A stretch of 5,015 bases of DNA, taken from the NCBI GenBank assembly GCA_025350345.1, contig JANXYA010000346.1, positions 1 through 5,015 of the forward strand, in the 5' to 3' direction. Source of the stretch: Gammaproteobacteria bacterium (lineage in GTDB: Bacteria; Pseudomonadota; Gammaproteobacteria; Steroidobacterales; Steroidobacteraceae). Positions within the stretch are counted from its first letter, which is position 1. Each line of letters opens with the position of its first letter. Made by a program: the position numbers and the translations under genes. The notes beneath the pieces are model-generated. The model was not told where the DNA came from, searched no databases, and saw only the letters and a program-made list of their open reading frames with translations. Below are positions 1-5,015 of this stretch, piece after piece.

Positions 1-1
1 T

Positions 2-1216
2 GCGGAGCTCTGGGATGTGGAGGGCCGTCGCTACGTCGACTTCGCCAGCGGCATTGCCGTGCTCAACACCGGCCACCGCCATCCGGCCGTGGTCAAGGCC
101 ATCGGCGCGCAGCTCGAGCGATTGATGCACGCCTGCTTCCAGATCACGCCCTACGCGAATTACATCGAGCTGGCCGAGCGGCTCAACGCCCTGGCGCCGG
201 GCGCGACGCCTAAGAAAACCATGCTGTTCTCCACTGGCGCCGAGGCGGTCGAGAATGCCGTGAAGATCGCCCGCTACCACACGCGCCGTTCCGGCGTGAT
301 CGCCTTCAGCGGCGCATTCCACGGGCGCACGCTCGCCGCCATGACGCTCACGGGCAAGGTGCAGCCCTACAAGGCGGGCTTCGGCACCCTGCTCCCCTCC
401 GTGTTTCACGTGCCGTACCCGCTGAGCTATCACGGCGTCAGCGGCGCGGACTCGCTCGCCGCGATCGAACAGCTGTTCAAGGCGGACGTCGATCCCGCCC
501 AGGTCGCGGCCATCATCATCGAGCCGGTGCAGGGCGAGGGCGGCTTCTACATCGCACCGCCGGAATTCCTGCGCGCCCTGCGAGAGCTGTGCGACCGGCA
601 TGGCATCGTGCTCATCATCGACGAAATCCAGTCGGGCTTCGGCCGCACCGGCCGCATGTTTGCCATTGAATACGCCGGCGTTGAACCTGACCTCATGACG
701 GTCGCCAAGAGCATCGCCAGCGGCGTGCCGCTGTCAGCGGTCATCGGCAAGGCGCAGATCATGGATGCGCCACCGCCCGGGGGCCTCGGCGGCACCTACG
801 CCGGCTCACCCCTGGGGTGTGCGGCTGCGCTCGCGGTGCTCGACGTGATGGCGGCGGAAAAACTCGCCGAGCGCTCACTGCGCATCGGTGAGCTGCTGCA
901 GAGCCGGCTGCGCGCCCTGCAGCTGCGCTTTCCAGTGATCGGAGAGGTCCGGGGGCTCGGGGCGATGGTGGCCATGGAGCTGGTCCGCAACAAGGACCCG
1001 GCGCAACCCGAAGCCGACCTGACCCGGGCGCTGGTGCAGGCCGCCGTGCGCCACGGGCTGGTCATCCTGTCCTGCGGCATCTATGGCAACGTGATCCGCT
1101 TTCTCGCGCCGCTGACGATCACGGACGCGCTGCTCAACGAAGGCCTCGACAAGCTCGAAGCCGCGCTCGCCGAAGTGGTCGCCTCGAGCGCCGCGCCCGT
1201 GCAGCGGATCGCTTGA
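2..1216 (+). CDS. gabT: 4-aminobutyrate aminotransferase (GABA transaminase), 5'-truncated by window edge
   Basis: PLP-dependent class III (fold type I) aminotransferase. It transfers the amino group of GABA to 2-oxoglutarate, giving succinate semialdehyde and glutamate in the cytoplasmic GABA-degradation route. The frame is open to the left edge: the residues AELWD precede the GTG at 17, and family members have this same WDVEG stretch about 37 residues in. The GTG is therefore an internal valine and the true start lies outside. Numbering from that GTG, I see the phosphate-binding STGAEAVENA (72-81), substrate-site Ile13, Arg104 (FHGRT) and Glu174 (EPVQGEGG), the cofactor-ring Asp202 (DEIQSG), the Schiff-base Lys231 (VAKSIASG) and Thr260 (GGTYAGSP). 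All match E. coli GabT Ile50, Arg141, Glu211, Asp239, Lys268 and Thr297 at a constant offset of 37, so the enzyme looks intact. Ornithine- or acetylornithine-type aminotransferases are the main alternatives, but the conserved GABA-pocket residues favour GabT. No gabD or gabP is visible, so the rest of the pathway would be upstream or elsewhere. Confidence 0.93.
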   Translation, partial: AELWDVEGRRYVDFASGIAVLNTGHRHPAVVKAIGAQLERLMHACFQITPYANYIELAERLNALAPGATPKKTMLFSTGAEAVENAVKIARYHTRRSGVIAFSGAFHGRTLAAMTLTGKVQPYKAGFGTLLPSVFHVPYPLSYHGVSGADSLAAIEQLFKADVDPAQVAAIIIEPVQGEGGFYIAPPEFLRALRELCDRHGIVLIIDEIQSGFGRTGRMFAIEYAGVEPDLMTVAKSIASGVPLSAVIGKAQIMDAPPPGGLGGTYAGSPLGCAAALAVLDVMAAEKLAERSLRIGELLQSRLRALQLRFPVIGEVRGLGAMVAMELVRNKDPAQPEADLTRALVQAAVRHGLVILSCGIYGNVIRFLAPLTITDALLNEGLDKLEAALAEVVASSAAPVQRIA

Positions 1217-1230
1217 GCCAAGCCTCAGGC
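1211..1230. other. Inverted repeat spanning the two convergent stop codons; possible bidirectional terminator
   Basis: A 7-bp stem (1211-1217 with 1224-1230, one G-T wobble at 1213/1228) encloses a 6-base loop. It covers the gabT stop and the stop of the facing small gene. Neither strand has a T-run after the stem, so it does not meet the usual pattern of an intrinsic terminator. The two stop codons are complementary by orientation (TGA against TCA), which supplies part of the pairing for free. A role in ending transcription or protecting 3' ends is inference only. Confidence 0.3.
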
Positions 1231-1533
1231 CCGGCCGACGTTGGCGTCGGTGGGGGCGTGAAAATACTCGCTCTCCGCGGCGAGTTGGCCGATCAGGCGC
1301 TTCAGCTCCGTGAGCCGCGCCTCCGCCGTGTTGATCGGCAGGCAATCCTCGCAGCGCGCATCGCCGCAGGGCTGACGGGCGTAGAGCCAGTACTGCACGG
1401 CGCCGGCGAGCAAGCCGTCGGCGATATCCCACAGGTCCGCTTCCTGGTCCTTGCCGGCGAGGCGATTTCCCAGGTCTACGGCCTTGGTGAAGGCTGAATC
1501 AAAAGTATCTACGACGTCTTCCATGGCTGCCAT
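1225..1533 (-). CDS. Conserved-looking hypothetical protein with C-x4-C-x2-C cluster
   Basis: A 102-residue soluble, acidic-leaning protein of unknown function. I do not recognise a named family. No signal peptide or membrane segment is visible. Residues 1-55 look helical and amphipathic. A central block reads YWLYARQPCGDARCEDC (48-64), giving Cys56, Cys61 and Cys64. A helical stretch follows at about 70-88, then the C-terminal SEYFHAPTDANVG with His92. Three cysteines so spaced, with a possible histidine, suggest a metal site (zinc or Fe-S), but this is inference. It is probably a real gene: it sits 21 bp after the ABC gene on the same strand, keeps the local GC-rich codon pattern, and fills the space up to gabT exactly. 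The start could be Met1 (1533) or Met4 (1524). A weak AGG lies only 4 bases before Met1 and about 13 before Met4, so neither is well supported. It is probably translated from the metH-ABC transcript. Confidence 0.75.
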   Translation of the reverse strand: MAAMEDVVDTFDSAFTKAVDLGNRLAGKDQEADLWDIADGLLAGAVQYWLYARQPCGDARCEDCLPINTAEARLTELKRLIGQLAAESEYFHAPTDANVGRA

Positions 1534-1554
1534 TGTACCTAAAGTCCGCGGCTG
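1534..1554 (-). promoter_or_regulatory. Short intergenic spacer with weak ribosome-binding site for the small gene
   Basis: The 21 bases between the ABC stop codon and the first ATG of the small gene hold only a weak AGG Shine-Dalgarno core (1540-1538). I see no promoter-like pair of boxes and no hairpin here. That fits read-through from the ABC gene rather than separate initiation of transcription. Confidence 0.35.

Positions 1555-5015
<3,461 letters not shown>

Noticed and set aside
17..19. GTG as the start codon of gabT.
   Set aside because: The frame stays open to the window edge and encodes conserved GabT residues before it, so this is an internal valine.
875..1432. A minus-strand frame spanning the gabT 3' end and the small gene.
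   Set aside because: It is arginine-rich with no motif, and conflicts with gabT, whose C-terminus matches its family, and with the small gene, which fits the operon.

Overview
The window is about 5 kb of dense, GC-rich bacterial chromosome with four protein-coding genes, two of them cut by the window edges. Strong G/C bias at third codon positions, an Escherichia coli-type cobalamin-dependent methionine synthase with its activation domain, and a GabT that aligns without gaps to the E. coli enzyme over its catalytic residues all point to a high-GC proteobacterium. Gammaproteobacteria is the most likely class, but I cannot place the family.

Layout: a plus-strand gabT (4-aminobutyrate aminotransferase, 5' end outside the window) runs to 1216. 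It converges, with only 8 bp between stop codons, on a minus-strand block that reads right to left. That block contains the C-terminal part of metH (5015 to 3411), a half-size ABC exporter with fused membrane and ATPase domains (3414 to 1555), and a 102-residue uncharacterised protein with a three-cysteine cluster (1533 to 1225). metH and the ABC gene overlap by 4 bp (ATGA), and the ABC gene and the small gene are 21 bp apart, so the three are very probably co-transcribed. The promoter must lie upstream of metH, outside the window, or inside a coding region where I cannot recognise it.

Functionally, GabT feeds the amino group of GABA into glutamate and yields succinate semialdehyde. MetH regenerates methionine from homocysteine using methyl-tetrahydrofolate and B12. 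The ABC protein is a probable exporter of unknown substrate. The small cysteine protein has no function I can assign. The link between MetH and the exporter is positional only; no transported substrate can be read from the sequence.

There is no stretch over 300 bases without a gene, and I see no tRNA, rRNA, CRISPR array, insertion sequence or phage signature. The window looks like ordinary core chromosome. I did not find convincing evidence of a new system; the least explained item is the small cysteine protein and its place in the metH-exporter operon.
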